From assembly GCA_019090455.1 (NCBI GenBank), contig JAHRWA010000020.1, positions 62,001 to 126,000 of the forward strand: DNA of 64,000 nucleotides. Direction: 5' to 3'. The notes beneath the pieces were generated by a model. It searched no databases. It was not told the origin of the DNA and saw nothing but the letters and a program-made list of their open reading frames with translations. This DNA comes from Pseudomonadales bacterium. GTDB lineage: Bacteria > Pseudomonadota > Gammaproteobacteria > Pseudomonadales > DC-out160. A program made the position numbers and the translations under genes. Each line of letters opens with the position of its first letter. The first letter of the stretch is position 1. This document shows positions 56,301-64,000 of the stretch, one piece after another.

Positions 56301-59300
56301 CGATAGGGATAGTCACCGCACCTTCAGGCACTTCCTCTACCTTAAACCAAGTGGAATAAACCGTGTTCTCAGTTGGGCCGTACACATGAATTAAGTTCTC
56401 GGGGGGGCTCTCTTTTAAAATACGTCTGACCCGCTGCGGGTCTACCGCCTCACCACCAAACAACATGGTTTTTAAGCGCCCAAACAAGGCAACATGATGC
56501 AATGAAAATGCGTTTAATAATGCCGTGGTGAAAAACAAGGTATTCACCTGGGTTCTATCGACCTTCGCTATAAAATCATCTGGCGATAACATTTCATCTT
56601 TTGAAAACCCCACCACACAAGCGCCGTTACACAAGGCTCCCCAGACCTCAAATGTGGATGCATCAAATGAAGTATTAGAGCAATGTCCTATTCGATCCTC
56701 AAAATCGATATCGATATAATTAGTGTTTCGCACCAATCTCACGACGCCCCGATGAGGAACGCAGATGCCTTTAGGCTTCCCCGTGGAACCAGAGGTATAA
56801 ACGATATAGGCCAGTCGTTCTGATGATTTCTTTTGAACGGAGCTGGCTATATTGCTGGCTAGACCGAAAGTAGGCATGAGCTGAATTGCCTTCTCATCCA
56901 CATCAGCATCAATCAACACCATCTGTTGCTGTTCCGGTTGATAGCTTTCAATACGCGACTTCATATCCGAGCGGGTGATTAACAGTGATGCCTTTGCATC
57001 TTTCAGCATGTAGGTAATTCGATCGTCGGGATAACTGGGGTCTAATGCCAGGTATCCCCCACCGACTTTCAACATGGCCAACTCCGCCACTATCGTCTGC
57101 CAAGATCGCTCTAGCATGATAGCCACAACAGAATCTTCGCCTATCCCAAAGGTGACAAGATAATGTGCTAACTGATTGGCTCGCGCATTTAACTCGCCAT
57201 AGCTAAGTACCACTTCATCAAAAACAACCGCTTGTCTATCCGGGTTTTGCGCGACTTGGTCTTCGAATAACTCATGAATACAACGATGGGCGGGATACTC
57301 TGTCTGGGTGTTATTCCAGTTAATGAGGATTTGTTTTTTCTCAGACGACGTCAGCCACTCTAATTCATCCACACCAACCGCTAGCCCCTGACTCATACTT
57401 TGCAGCAAGACTTCAAGGTGTCCCAACATCCCGGCAATGGTGCTGCTGTCGAATAGACTCGTGTCGTAGGACAATTTTAGTTTTAATTCGGCTCCGGGCT
57501 CAACGATAACAGTCAAGGGATAATTGGTATGCTCAACGCTCTGCACATCCTCCACGGCCAACAGCAACGTTTTATCCTGAAGAACCTGCTCAACAGGATA
57601 GTTTTCAAAAACTAGAATACTCTCAAACAAAGGTTGGTCGCCGGGTACTTCAGATACATGATGAATATCAACCAGAGGAGTGGATTCAAATCGTCGACTT
57701 TCGATTTGCATGTTTTGCATGGTTTGCAACAACGTGATCAACGGTTGATTTTTTTCAATCCGTAATCGTAGGGGCAGCGTGTTAATAAACAAGCCCACAA
57801 TATTTTCCACATCATTTAACTCAGCTGGCCGTCCCGATACGGTGGTACCAAACACCACATCTTGTTCGCCACTATAGCGAGACAGCAATAAGCCCCACGC
57901 TCCCTGCAACAGCGTATTAAAGGTGAGATGTTGATTTTTAGCGAGTGCTTGTAAACTCGCTGTCGTGGTGGTGCTGAGTGACAGTTCCCGCTCTTGGTAA
58001 ACCGATAGTTCTTGCTCTTGATATACCGACATCTTCGATTGTTGTTCTGTCTTCCCTACCCTCTCTGCGTTCTTTTTTACCGTAATGAGAGTGGGTGCAT
58101 TAAAACCCGCTAGATAGGACTGCCAAAACTGAGCGGCTTCAGACGCATCGTTTCGACTCAACCAGGCTATGAATTGATGATATTTTGGCGGCGATGGCAA
58201 TCGCGGTATATTGCCTTTCACTAATTCAGAATAGCTAACAAACAGCTCTCGCATCACAATAGGCAGGGACCAGCCATCCAGAATAATATGATGAAAACTC
58301 CAAACTAATCGAGTCTGATTGTGACTGAATTTAATCAGCGTTAATCGGTTCAAGCCTGGCTTAGAAAACTCAAACCCTTTCTTCGTGTCGCCTTCCAGAA
58401 ACCGAGCCAACTGAATGGCTTTTTCTGCTTCACTCAAATGACAAAGATCCACAACTTCAATCTTTACTGCCAAATCGGAGTAGACCACTTGCAAGGGCCG
58501 AGAAAGCCCTTCCCAAATAAACGCACTACGCAGCACTGCATGACGACGAATGATACTATTCCAAGCTTGTTCAAAACGTAAATGATCAACCTCCCCATGC
58601 AGTGCAACGGTCAATTGCTCCACGTATACCCCGGCATCTACGTCGTCTAACGCCTCCTCGTAAAGCCCATGAAAAAGCATACCTTGCTGCATAGGGCTCA
58701 GTGGATATACGTTCTCAATTGCGGCTGTCTGGCCAAATTGCTGATCAATTGTTTCTTGTGTTAATTCAGCCAATGGAAAGTCTGAAGGTGTATAACCAAA
58801 ATATCGTGTATCAATACAATGCTCAATAATCTCAGTTAACAACGTGATATAGCGACTAGCAACCGTCTCGATGCTCTGCACATTGAAACGCTCATTGCTA
58901 AAGGTCCATTCCAGTTGTAACTGCCCCTCTAGAATATGCCCATTGATATCAAGCCCATGCATTCTCTTTGTTGTGCTCGCTTGATCACCGCCGCGATCTG
59001 CTGTCGTTAGAGAAAATAGAGAACTATTTTCCTTTATCGAATCGAATTGCCCTAGATAATTAAAAGCCACTTCCACCTTTGACAGCACGGCCAGCTTATT
59101 CTGCACTGCGGCATCTTGATTCCATAATCGATGCATCCCGAACCCAAAACCGTGATTGGGGACTCGACGGAGTTGCTCTTTAATCGACTTGATTTGTGCT
59201 TCTAGTGAGGCTTGTTCTCCTTTATCTGAAACAGGTAGAGATATGCCCACAGGATAGAGGGAAGTAAACCACCCTACTGTGCGAGAGAGATCAATCCCCT

Positions 59301-62300
59301 TGGAGTCCAAGTCGCGTGTATCCGTCTCGCGCCCATGCCCTTCGAGATTAATCAGTGCCTGTGAAAACCCAGTCCACCGGCTCAAAGTCTGCATCAGTGC
59401 CGTGAGCAAGATATCGTTAATATCCGTATTGTAAGCCGAGTTCACCTCACGCAATAATGATTGGGTCAACTGGGGATCTAATGCAACAACGACTTTTTTC
59501 TCCTGCGCTACGCAATTTTTTATTGATATATGGTTTATTGCAGTACCCTTTATTTCAGTACCTTTTATTTCAGTAATGTGACCCCTAGAAAAATTCGCTG
59601 GCAGTGCAAAGGTTGAGTCATTTAAAGAAAGCGTATCCGACAACTCCAGCCAATAACTCAGGTCAACGTCAAATCCCCCGGAATCAAAATGCGCTTTATT
59701 CGTCGCTGTCCATTGTCGAAAGGAAGTGGTCTTCTCACCCAACATCGTCGCAGGCGTTTGCGATGAATGACAAGCTTGATTAAAGTCCTCCAATAATATG
59801 CGCCAAGAAACGCCATCCACAACCAAATGATGTATCACCCAATGGAGTAAGCGTTCTCCATTGGGCATTTGGATTGACACCGCCTTTAATAATGGTCCTG
59901 TTTCCAAACATAAACTGGCTTGGTTCTGACGAAGAACATCTGCTAAGGCACTTTCTTCCGTTAGGATCACGGTAGAGAATAACGCTTCAGGCTTAGCGCC
60001 ATAGCGTTGGTGCCAAGACGAGTTTCGGTGTTCAAACTGCATTCGCAGACCGTCGTGCTGATCGACAATACGGCTCAGAGCATATTCTATTGTTTTATTG
60101 CTAAGCTCTCGGCCTAACTTCAATAACACGGCTTGGTTATAGTAGTGGGGTTGCTCTTGCTGTTGACTGAAAAACCACTGTTGAATAGGACTTATTAACG
60201 CCTCACCTTCTAACCTGCCTTGCTCTGCTAACACCGGATGATCAACTTCCGAGGCAGCCCCCGCCAACTCTGCAATGGTTTGGTTTTCAAATAACTGCTT
60301 TACTGTAAGGCGTATCCCCGCCTTCTTTGCCCGACTGATAATTTGAATACTCAGAATGGAATCGCCACCCATTTCAAAAAAGTTATCGTGTAGACCTACG
60401 TTCTTAATATGTAGTACATCTTTCCAGATATTAGTTAAGACCCGTTCTCTCTCTGTGCTCGGTAAGGCTGATTTTGTTTCAGAGTCAATTTCGATGGGTA
60501 GTTTAAGCAACGCCACACGATCAATTTTTCCATTGCGGGTCAGAGGCAAGGAGTCCATCAACATGATGACAGACGGTATCATGTAATGGGGCAATCGCTT
60601 TTTCAAATTCGATCGTAATGTTTTTCCCTCAAGATCGTCCGCGACGAAATAAGCCGCCAAACGTTTAATGCCCGGTTCATCTTCGCGTACAACAACCGCA
60701 ACTTCTCGCACGCCCTCGATCTGAACAATGGCCTCCTCTATTTCAGCCAGCTCAATTCGATACCCCCGAACCTTCACCTGCTGATCCTTGCGGCCTAAAT
60801 ACTCAATGACACCATCAGCCCGATAACGCGCTAAATCACCTGTTTTATAGAGGCGTTCGCTAGACTCATCCCCCGCTAGCGCAAAAGGATTGGGAATAAA
60901 AACACCCTCGTTAAGATTCGAGTCAAGGTAACCTTTAGACAAACCGTCACCAGAGCTACATAGCTCGCCCACCATTCCCACCGGTACGGGCTGCAAATTC
61001 TGATCAAGAATATAAATCGTGGTATTAGCAATAGGACGCCCAATGGGAACTCGCCCTTGCACCTGCTGGCTCTGTGTCATGGGATAGCAGGAAGTAAAAG
61101 TGGTGTTCTCTGTCGGCCCGTATCCGTTCACCAAACAAAGGCCCTGGACTTCATCCAGCACCTTGCGCACCCATTTCGGCGATAAGACATCGCCCCCAAC
61201 CAATAAGGTTTTCAGCGGATGAAAACACTCTATTTTGTATTCGGCAATAACGTGAAACAAGGCTGCCGTTAGCCATAGTGAATTGATGGATTCTGTTTTT
61301 ATCAAATCATTTAATGCATCTACCGTCATCTCACCCGCTGGAGCCACCACTAAGGTGCCACCGTTTAACAGGGGTGCCCAAATTTCCAAGGTTGAGGCAT
61401 CAAAGACAATGGGAGCGTACTGCATAAAAACAGTCGTCTCATCCATCGTCATAAAGTTGTTATTTTTTACCAGCCGGGTCACATTGCGATGGCTGACTTC
61501 AATACCTTTCGGTTTTCCCGTGGAACCAGAGGTGAACATGACATAGGCCGATTGAGCGCCATCAATATCACTCCACATTCTTTTTGAATCTATTGCCGAA
61601 TCGGTTTCCGCCTTATTAACCCACTCTTTGATTTGGCTGCTGGTAACAATATCCATCGGCTTAACAGGCAGGTGATGCACTAGTGAAGAGTCCACCACTA
61701 CTAATTTTAAATTTGCACTATCGATAAGGGTCTGCAATCGCGCTTCAGGGTAATTCCAATCGAGGGGTACATAAGCCGCCCCCACTTTCAAAATACCCAG
61801 CAAGGATGTCATCATATGGAGTGAGCGCTCTACGCAGAGCCCCACACGATCACCCGGCAACACACCACGAGCAAGGAGTATCTGAGCTACCTTGTTCGCA
61901 CGCTGATTCAATTCTCCATAGGTTAACGCTTGCCGTTCGCCACTTTGGGACTGATGCACAACAGCGATATTGTCTAGACGGCTCTCTACTTGTAATTCAA
62001 AGTAGTGAACGATACTGGCGTCACGATCATAATCTGTTTTTAGTTGAGTCTGGGTTTGGGTTTGATTCCACTCGACTAATATCTGTTGACGTTCATTCTC
62101 CTGCATTAAATTAAGAGTCGAAATTTTCTCCGCCGGGTTTTGTAAAATAGCCTTCAATAGAGATCTAAAGTGATTGGCGATTCTAGCGATGGTCGCTTCG
62201 GAAAATAAATCCGTATTGTATTCCCACTCGCCCTTTAGCTGACCTTGATCTTCTTTTAGATTCAAGGATAAATCGAATTTAGACGACGCGGTCTCGGCGG

Positions 62301-63561
62301 GTAGAGTTTCGATGGTAATCCCAGGTAACTCCAAAGACTGACCAGGATGGGTGTTGGTCAAGCTAAACAGTGTTTGAAATAAAGGCGAATGGCTCATGAC
62401 TCGCGACACATTCAGCTCATCCACCAGACGTTCAAAAGGCAATTCTTGATGGCTATACGCTTGTAGAGTAGTATTTTTGACTTGCTGCAATAAGGTTTCA
62501 AAGCTTGGGTCATCTGACATATCCAAGCGCATCGCGAGGGAATTCACAAAGCACCCGATCAAGGGTTCTAACTCAGCTCGCGTCCGATTGGCAATCGGTG
62601 TTCCCACACAAAAATCATCCTGGCGAGAGTACCGGTGCATTAGCACCCCGAATGCAGCCAGCAATGTGGTATAGAGAGTCACGCCTTTGCGTCGACTCAA
62701 ATCATGCAATCCCGCCGCAATCGATGAATCATAGTGCGCAGGCAAATGCGCGCCCCGTGTCCCCAGCTTAGGAGGGCGAATAAAATCAGTGGGGATTTCC
62801 AATACCGGCACATCAGCGAGTTGATGCCGCCAATAGGCTAATTGCTTTTCTAGGATATCGCCTTGCAACCAACTGCGTTGCCAATGCGCAAAGTCGAGAT
62901 ATTGAATCGGCAGCTCAGGTAAGGCATCGGGCTGTTGCAACACCAGGGATTGATAAAGATGCCCCACCTCCTTCACCAGTACGCCGAGAGACCAGCCGTC
63001 TGAGACAATGTGATGCATCGTCACTAACAACACATGCTGAGTATCATTCAACTTTAAGAGTTGCGTTCTCATTAAAGGGCATTGTGCTAAATCAAAGGGT
63101 AATTGCGCCTCCAGAGCAATGGCATTGTCTAATTCTTGCTGTTGCGCTTTCTCGGAAAGATCTGACAATTCGGTTATGGGTAATTGCCAATCCTCTGGAG
63201 AATGGATAATTTGTTGCGCCTTACCGTCGAGGGTAACGAAGGAAGTGCGCAGCGCCTCGTGACGCTCAACGATGCTCGCAAAAACACACCTCAATGCCTC
63301 CACGTCAAGATGGCCATCTAATCTTAAAGCCGCAGAGATGTTATACGATGCACTATCGGATTCGAACTGATCCAAAAACCAGAGCCGCTGCTGAGCAAAA
63401 GACAGTGCGTAGTAATCGCTATTTCGAGGAATGACACCAATGCTCTGGTTTCTACTGGCTCGACCCGATTCGGTTTTTTGTTTCTTGAGTTGTTTTAGGA
63501 GGGCTTCTCTTTTTTCAGGAGAAAGATTGGCAATTCGATCTGATAATGTCTTGTGACTCAT
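50386..63561 (-). CDS. Three-module NRPS, C-A-T-E / C-A-T-E / C-A-T
   Basis: This synthetase of about 4391 residues starts at the ATG at 63561 (a TTG at 63582 is also open). A short helix (SDRIANLSPEKREALL) precedes module one: C (HHIVSDG, 63.0 kb), A (TSGSTGKPKG, 61.5 kb), T (GGDSIL, 60.36 kb) and E (HHLVVDGVSW, 59.8 kb). Module two: C (HHIILDG, 58.3 kb), A (56.8 kb), T (GGDSIL, 55.56 kb) and E with altered HHLVVDV (54.9 kb). Module three: C (HHILLDG, 53.3 kb), A (51.7 kb) and T (GGHSLL, 50.6 kb). Hand-read codes are DALWLGGTFK (Val), DAFFLGVVYK (Ile-like) and DAMFLGLTIK (hydrophobic, not assigned). C domains after E look D-accepting (YPLSPMQQGMLFH). The acidic C-terminal tail may meet the TubC domain of the next protein. 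Confidence 0.93.
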   Translation of the reverse strand: MSHKTLSDRIANLSPEKREALLKQLKKQKTESGRASRNQSIGVIPRNSDYYALSFAQQRLWFLDQFESDSASYNISAALRLDGHLDVEALRCVFASIVERHEALRTSFVTLDGKAQQIIHSPEDWQLPITELSDLSEKAQQQELDNAIALEAQLPFDLAQCPLMRTQLLKLNDTQHVLLVTMHHIVSDGWSLGVLVKEVGHLYQSLVLQQPDALPELPIQYLDFAHWQRSWLQGDILEKQLAYWRHQLADVPVLEIPTDFIRPPKLGTRGAHLPAHYDSSIAAGLHDLSRRKGVTLYTTLLAAFGVLMHRYSRQDDFCVGTPIANRTRAELEPLIGCFVNSLAMRLDMSDDPSFETLLQQVKNTTLQAYSHQELPFERLVDELNVSRVMSHSPLFQTLFSLTNTHPGQSLELPGITIETLPAETASSKFDLSLNLKEDQGQLKGEWEYNTDLFSEATIARIANHFRSLLKAILQNPAEKISTLNLMQENERQQILVEWNQTQTQTQLKTDYDRDASIVHYFELQVESRLDNIAVVHQSQSGERQALTYGELNQRANKVAQILLARGVLPGDRVGLCVERSLHMMTSLLGILKVGAAYVPLDWNYPEARLQTLIDSANLKLVVVDSSLVHHLPVKPMDIVTSSQIKEWVNKAETDSAIDSKRMWSDIDGAQSAYVMFTSGSTGKPKGIEVSHRNVTRLVKNNNFMTMDETTVFMQYAPIVFDASTLEIWAPLLNGGTLVVAPAGEMTVDALNDLIKTESINSLWLTAALFHVIAEYKIECFHPLKTLLVGGDVLSPKWVRKVLDEVQGLCLVNGYGPTENTTFTSCYPMTQSQQVQGRVPIGRPIANTTIYILDQNLQPVPVGMVGELCSSGDGLSKGYLDSNLNEGVFIPNPFALAGDESSERLYKTGDLARYRADGVIEYLGRKDQQVKVRGYRIELAEIEEAIVQIEGVREVAVVVREDEPGIKRLAAYFVADDLEGKTLRSNLKKRLPHYMIPSVIMLMDSLPLTRNGKIDRVALLKLPIEIDSETKSALPSTERERVLTNIWKDVLHIKNVGLHDNFFEMGGDSILSIQIISRAKKAGIRLTVKQLFENQTIAELAGAASEVDHPVLAEQGRLEGEALISPIQQWFFSQQQEQPHYYNQAVLLKLGRELSNKTIEYALSRIVDQHDGLRMQFEHRNSSWHQRYGAKPEALFSTVILTEESALADVLRQNQASLCLETGPLLKAVSIQMPNGERLLHWVIHHLVVDGVSWRILLEDFNQACHSSQTPATMLGEKTTSFRQWTATNKAHFDSGGFDVDLSYWLELSDTLSLNDSTFALPANFSRGHITEIKGTEIKGTAINHISIKNCVAQEKKVVVALDPQLTQSLLREVNSAYNTDINDILLTALMQTLSRWTGFSQALINLEGHGRETDTRDLDSKGIDLSRTVGWFTSLYPVGISLPVSDKGEQASLEAQIKSIKEQLRRVPNHGFGFGMHRLWNQDAAVQNKLAVLSKVEVAFNYLGQFDSIKENSSLFSLTTADRGGDQASTTKRMHGLDINGHILEGQLQLEWTFSNERFNVQSIETVASRYITLLTEIIEHCIDTRYFGYTPSDFPLAELTQETIDQQFGQTAAIENVYPLSPMQQGMLFHGLYEEALDDVDAGVYVEQLTVALHGEVDHLRFEQAWNSIIRRHAVLRSAFIWEGLSRPLQVVYSDLAVKIEVVDLCHLSEAEKAIQLARFLEGDTKKGFEFSKPGLNRLTLIKFSHNQTRLVWSFHHIILDGWSLPIVMRELFVSYSELVKGNIPRLPSPPKYHQFIAWLSRNDASEAAQFWQSYLAGFNAPTLITVKKNAERVGKTEQQSKMSVYQEQELSVYQERELSLSTTTTASLQALAKNQHLTFNTLLQGAWGLLLSRYSGEQDVVFGTTVSGRPAELNDVENIVGLFINTLPLRLRIEKNQPLITLLQTMQNMQIESRRFESTPLVDIHHVSEVPGDQPLFESILVFENYPVEQVLQDKTLLLAVEDVQSVEHTNYPLTVIVEPGAELKLKLSYDTSLFDSSTIAGMLGHLEVLLQSMSQGLAVGVDELEWLTSSEKKQILINWNNTQTEYPAHRCIHELFEDQVAQNPDRQAVVFDEVVLSYGELNARANQLAHYLVTFGIGEDSVVAIMLERSWQTIVAELAMLKVGGGYLALDPSYPDDRITYMLKDAKASLLITRSDMKSRIESYQPEQQQMVLIDADVDEKAIQLMPTFGLASNIASSVQKKSSERLAYIVYTSGSTGKPKGICVPHRGVVRLVRNTNYIDIDFEDRIGHCSNTSFDASTFEVWGALCNGACVVGFSKDEMLSPDDFIAKVDRTQVNTLFFTTALLNAFSLHHVALFGRLKTMLFGGEAVDPQRVRRILKESPPENLIHVYGPTENTVYSTWFKVEEVPEGAVTIPIGYPISNSTAYILDTAGHPVPPGVAGEIVCGGDGLALGYLNQLEKTTAQFIPDPFATRKRANKTQSGETGRLYLTGDLGRYRDDGAIEILGRIDDQVKLRGFRIELAEIAVALREFDGVHDAVVLVREDEPGQKRLVAYLSVGALSESLSEEQSPNKTLNIEMINAGLKKSLPSYMVPSAMVLLDVLPLTANGKLDVPALPLPNKEIAAETFVVARNDKEQSLTDIWTQVLNNDAISVTDNFFELGGDSILSIQIMSRAKTAGLQLTAKQIFEYQTIAELAAVATELSAANCADQGSVIGKAKLSPVQRFYLDQYNDSQDEVKHYNQSVLLSTAETISSTTIQIAVYAILSQHDSLRATFKRPSVQRDSKSDDAGETQQREMCFDEWTDEQRDAVFSIRDLSTVAEAGFEEALTSACNTAQSSLVLATGPLVRFVFINTPSGERNRLLAVAHHLVVDVFSWRILLEDLQTALEQLLTPSHGDTPDLVDSDHVDLRYVGSDHVNLIHVDLGDKTSSWLQWMMALEDYSHGSDVINDEAYWLTEQSDNTLLPVDRDGENTVAQVESIDIRLNEEDTTQLLTQAGGAYRTEINDLLLTALGMTLGPWADADTVLVDLEGHGREEISDTVDVSRTVGWFTSIFPVSLSVDPLTLDSLTLDPSTEKQSGLAKQIKQTKEYLHIVPKKGLSYGLLKYRSTDDQTRLKLRQQPQAQISFNYLGQLDSVLENNSNTIATEPLIQLAMESSGAEISPQGPRHYLLEVSGRVLDGCLQMNWRYCNAIHDAGTIDTLANQFVDNLKTIIDHCCEVSDGSNSSDGQLKHGGYTPSDFPLAQLDQVTLDAVVGEIRDVENIYPLSPVQEGMLFHSLMEPDSWVYFDQVSVDLGSHLDAKSFVKAWEIIYQRHPILRSSCLWQEVARPLQMVRQSISLPFVALDWSSSGEGLAEAKVDQRLQQFLEDDRNTGFDFSISSISRLVLIKLPSGRYQFIWSFHHILLDGWSMPLVFGELFAVYEKLCDVKIEDQRNPDQKTHQPPDVFPGLAIAPKYEKYIEWLESNDGDEAELFWKDYLLGFTAPTPLIINNSIAEVAQYQKDSSGGQAAYQERQCILDPALLRSLEKMAKQNHLTLNQILQGFWGILLSRYSGESDVCFGTTVSGRPAEVPGIESMVGLFINTLPMRLQVVEEQSFVSWCQATQQTQLPLKNYESSSLVDIQRWSDVPSKSPLFNSILVFENYPVDSALKAYQESLGVGDIASFQQTNFPLTLIALPGEDFVLRFSFDSFVFQPAAIERALGHLVQMMTAIADNPQLPIERLPLLSPEETQQCVFDWNENKWEFDQSALIQDVFAEQVSRAPNSVATVFGGSQLTSTELTRTQLTSSQLTYLQLNQKANQLSHYLVASGVKQGDLIALCLDRCEEMIVAMLAVLKVGAAYVPIDPGYPRDRIEFMLQDIARATPSSASGPVAISNERCLKESDLSEVSDTHQLLCLDRKADLIAAQSNVDLIVQRVPGGESLANVIYTSGSTGTPKGVCIPHRGVIRLALHSDYVDFSPKQRVALAANVSFDAATMEIWGALLNGCTLIGISKEELLSTRLFYETIIHHEISVLFLTTALFNLYAQEMPAVFEDLDYLLFGGEACDPQSIRKVIECDFSCHLIHLYGPAENSTISTWHEVNAVAEGVSTVPIGKPNTNSTVYVLDKRHRPVPIDVPGEIYTGGPGLALGYLNDEDLTRQRFIPHPFLKGELLYRTGDWGRYLPDGSIEMLGRIDDQVKIRGFRIELAEIEQAISNVPGVQNSVVLVDSGNQHLVAYVLTDIKADVPLDVRGDSSTVTIAEIKATLKNKLPRYMIPNYFILLEEFPLTANGKVDRRALPPWDGGEESAHEIVAPRNQVETTLVAIWRELLSLPQVGIEDDFFELGGHSLLVTKAHSRILQQLHVDLPLRTLFEVATIAGIAEIIIAVGGESFKEETEEDDDEFEEGSI
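52181..52240 (-). repeat. 15-bp tandem repeat, four copies, in adenylation domain three
   Basis: GTTAATTGTGAAGAG, GTTAATTGCGTACGG, GTTAATTCCGTAGAG and GTTAATTGAGAGCCG encode QLTSS/QLTRT/ELTST-type units. They extend the loop before the usual YxQLNxxANQLA (A1-A2) segment and make it about 15 residues longer than in the other adenylation domains. Confidence 0.95.
54328..54372 (-). repeat. 15-bp tandem repeat, three copies, in the module-two E domain
   Basis: AGTTGATGGATCGAG, AGTTAATGAATCGAG and AGTTAATGGATCGAC encode DPLTL/DSLTL/DPST units. Confidence 0.92.
54796..54855 (-). repeat. 30-bp tandem duplication in the module-two E domain
   Basis: Two units of 30 bases (54796-54825, 54826-54855) encode SDHVDLRYVG and SDHVNLIHVD-like segments. 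Inside each, HVDL/HVNL recurs, so a 15-bp sub-unit is likely. Confidence 0.75.
57980..58027 (-). repeat. 24-bp tandem duplication in the condensation domain of module two
   Basis: Two 24-base units (57980-58003 and 58004-58027) encode SVYQEQEL and SVYQEREL in an otherwise ordinary condensation domain. Confidence 0.9.
59541..59578 (-). repeat. 15-bp tandem repeat, 2.5 copies, in the module-one E domain
   Basis: CAGTACCCTTTATTT and CAGTACCTTTTATTT (14 of 15 identical) and a partial CAGTAATG encode EIKGT, EIKGT and HIT. Confidence 0.95.
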
Positions 63562-63600
63562 TAATGAGGGCCTTAACGGCAAAAAGTACTTCCGATGTTT

Positions 63601-64000
63601 CTAGATGGGCTCTTCGTCTTCTAGCCCTTCAATTTGAGTTAACAATGCTGCCAATTCTGCATCATCCAACTCATCGACTTCCGCTTCTACTATCTGTAGT
63701 GCAATGTACTCAATAGTAGGTTGCTCGAACAAAATACTCAATGCCAATTCAACATCAAACTCATCCCGAATACGAGAAACCAACTGGGTCGCCAATAAAG
63801 AATTGCCACCCACATCGAAAAAGTTATCTCGAACGCCCACTTTTTGTAAATCCAATACATGACACCAAAGAGCCACAATCTCCTGCTCGGTTTGATTTCG
63901 AGGCTCGACATACTCTATGGAGGAATCCCGATTGTCAGTGGGCTTAAGCAGCGCTCCTTTATCAATTTTTCCGTTTGATGTCACCGGTAAACTATCCAGT
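63601..64000 (-). CDS. NRPS, 3' end: adenylation-domain end and carrier domain
   Basis: The reading frame stays open to the right edge, so only the last 132 residues of a larger synthetase are visible. The first residues (LDSLPVTSNGKIDKGALL) are the final adenylation core motif with the catalytic lysine. A carrier domain follows with the phosphopantetheine serine in DNFFDVGGNSLLATQLVSRIR. The protein ends in an acidic helical tail (DELDDAELAALLTQIEGLEDEEPI). The next synthetase starts 39 bases downstream on the same strand. The sequence shows the peptide is already at least one residue long when it reaches the three-module protein. Confidence 0.92.
   Translation of the reverse strand, partial: LDSLPVTSNGKIDKGALLKPTDNRDSSIEYVEPRNQTEQEIVALWCHVLDLQKVGVRDNFFDVGGNSLLATQLVSRIRDEFDVELALSILFEQPTIEYIALQIVEAEVDELDDAELAALLTQIEGLEDEEPI

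Noticed and set aside
41534-63947. Many open frames on the plus strand across the synthetase genes
   Set aside because: They lie opposite strongly supported NRPS domains, have no ribosome sites and no recognisable domains. They are shadows of high-quality coding sequence.
1-64000. Insertion sequences, tRNA or rRNA genes
   Set aside because: No transposase frame, terminal inverted repeat pair, or cloverleaf could be seen anywhere in the window.

Overview
The window is a 64 kb chromosomal stretch from a Gram-negative bacterium, most likely a marine-type gammaproteobacterium. The riboflavin synthase resembles the enteric type closely. RlmG, PanP and the OruR-like AraC regulator are typical of gammaproteobacteria. 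The cluster of lipid-related genes (two crotonases, acyl-CoA synthetase, SCP2-like protein, PF10118 protein, MMPL exporter, DUF2505) recalls Cellvibrionales/Oceanospirillales-like genomes. That placement is inference; no rRNA, tRNA or marker set is present to fix it. Base composition is moderately AT-rich throughout. No insertion sequence, prophage or CRISPR array is visible.

Layout. 1-2.8 kb (+): the end of a response regulator, a RibE-type riboflavin synthase, a DUF3391/HD-GYP protein with lost metal ligands, and a small unknown. 2.8-7.7 kb (-): a HugZ-like FMN/haem protein, a bifunctional aldolase-dehydrogenase with a KDPG-type aldolase, a cluster of DnaA-box-like sites, and a crotonase. 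7.9-12.9 kb: a membrane-anchored retropepsin-like protein, a small unknown, a second crotonase, a TIGR01212 radical SAM protein and an AraC regulator. 13-18.4 kb (-): a tight operon of PanP-type PLP decarboxylase, acyl-CoA synthetase and SCP2-like protein, then RlmG. 18.7-25.9 kb (+): hybrid histidine kinase, spermidine-synthase-like protein, vWA protein, membrane DnaJ protein, EamA transporter and RimO. 26-29.7 kb (+): a membrane-anchored protein that looks like a stand-alone protease propeptide, a secreted metzincin with a coiled-coil tail, and a secreted unknown. 30-35.3 kb: PF10118 protein with a well-defined promoter/hairpin leader, DUF2505 protein, MMPL exporter and MBL-fold hydrolase. 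35.4-40.6 kb (-): four exported or envelope-type proteins of unknown function.

40.7-64 kb (-) is part of a very large non-ribosomal peptide synthetase locus that enters from beyond the right edge. The order of synthesis runs from high to low coordinates: an unfinished upstream synthetase ending A-T; a three-module protein C-A-T-E / C-A-T-E / C-A-T; and a two-module protein that starts with a TubC-type docking domain and reads C-C'-A-T / C-C'-A-T. The second condensation-like domain (C') of each of the last two modules keeps HHxxxDG but differs in its other core motifs. This is the best candidate for something undescribed. No thioesterase or reductase follows the last carrier domain. Hand-read adenylation codes suggest Val, Ile, a hydrophobic residue, a Lys-like code and one unassigned residue.

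A second pattern runs through the whole window: short tandem duplications, mostly 12-18 bp. Those in coding DNA are always a multiple of three (often 15 bp), and those between genes are often 14 or 16 bp. About twenty loci show it, nine of them inside the two complete synthetase genes.
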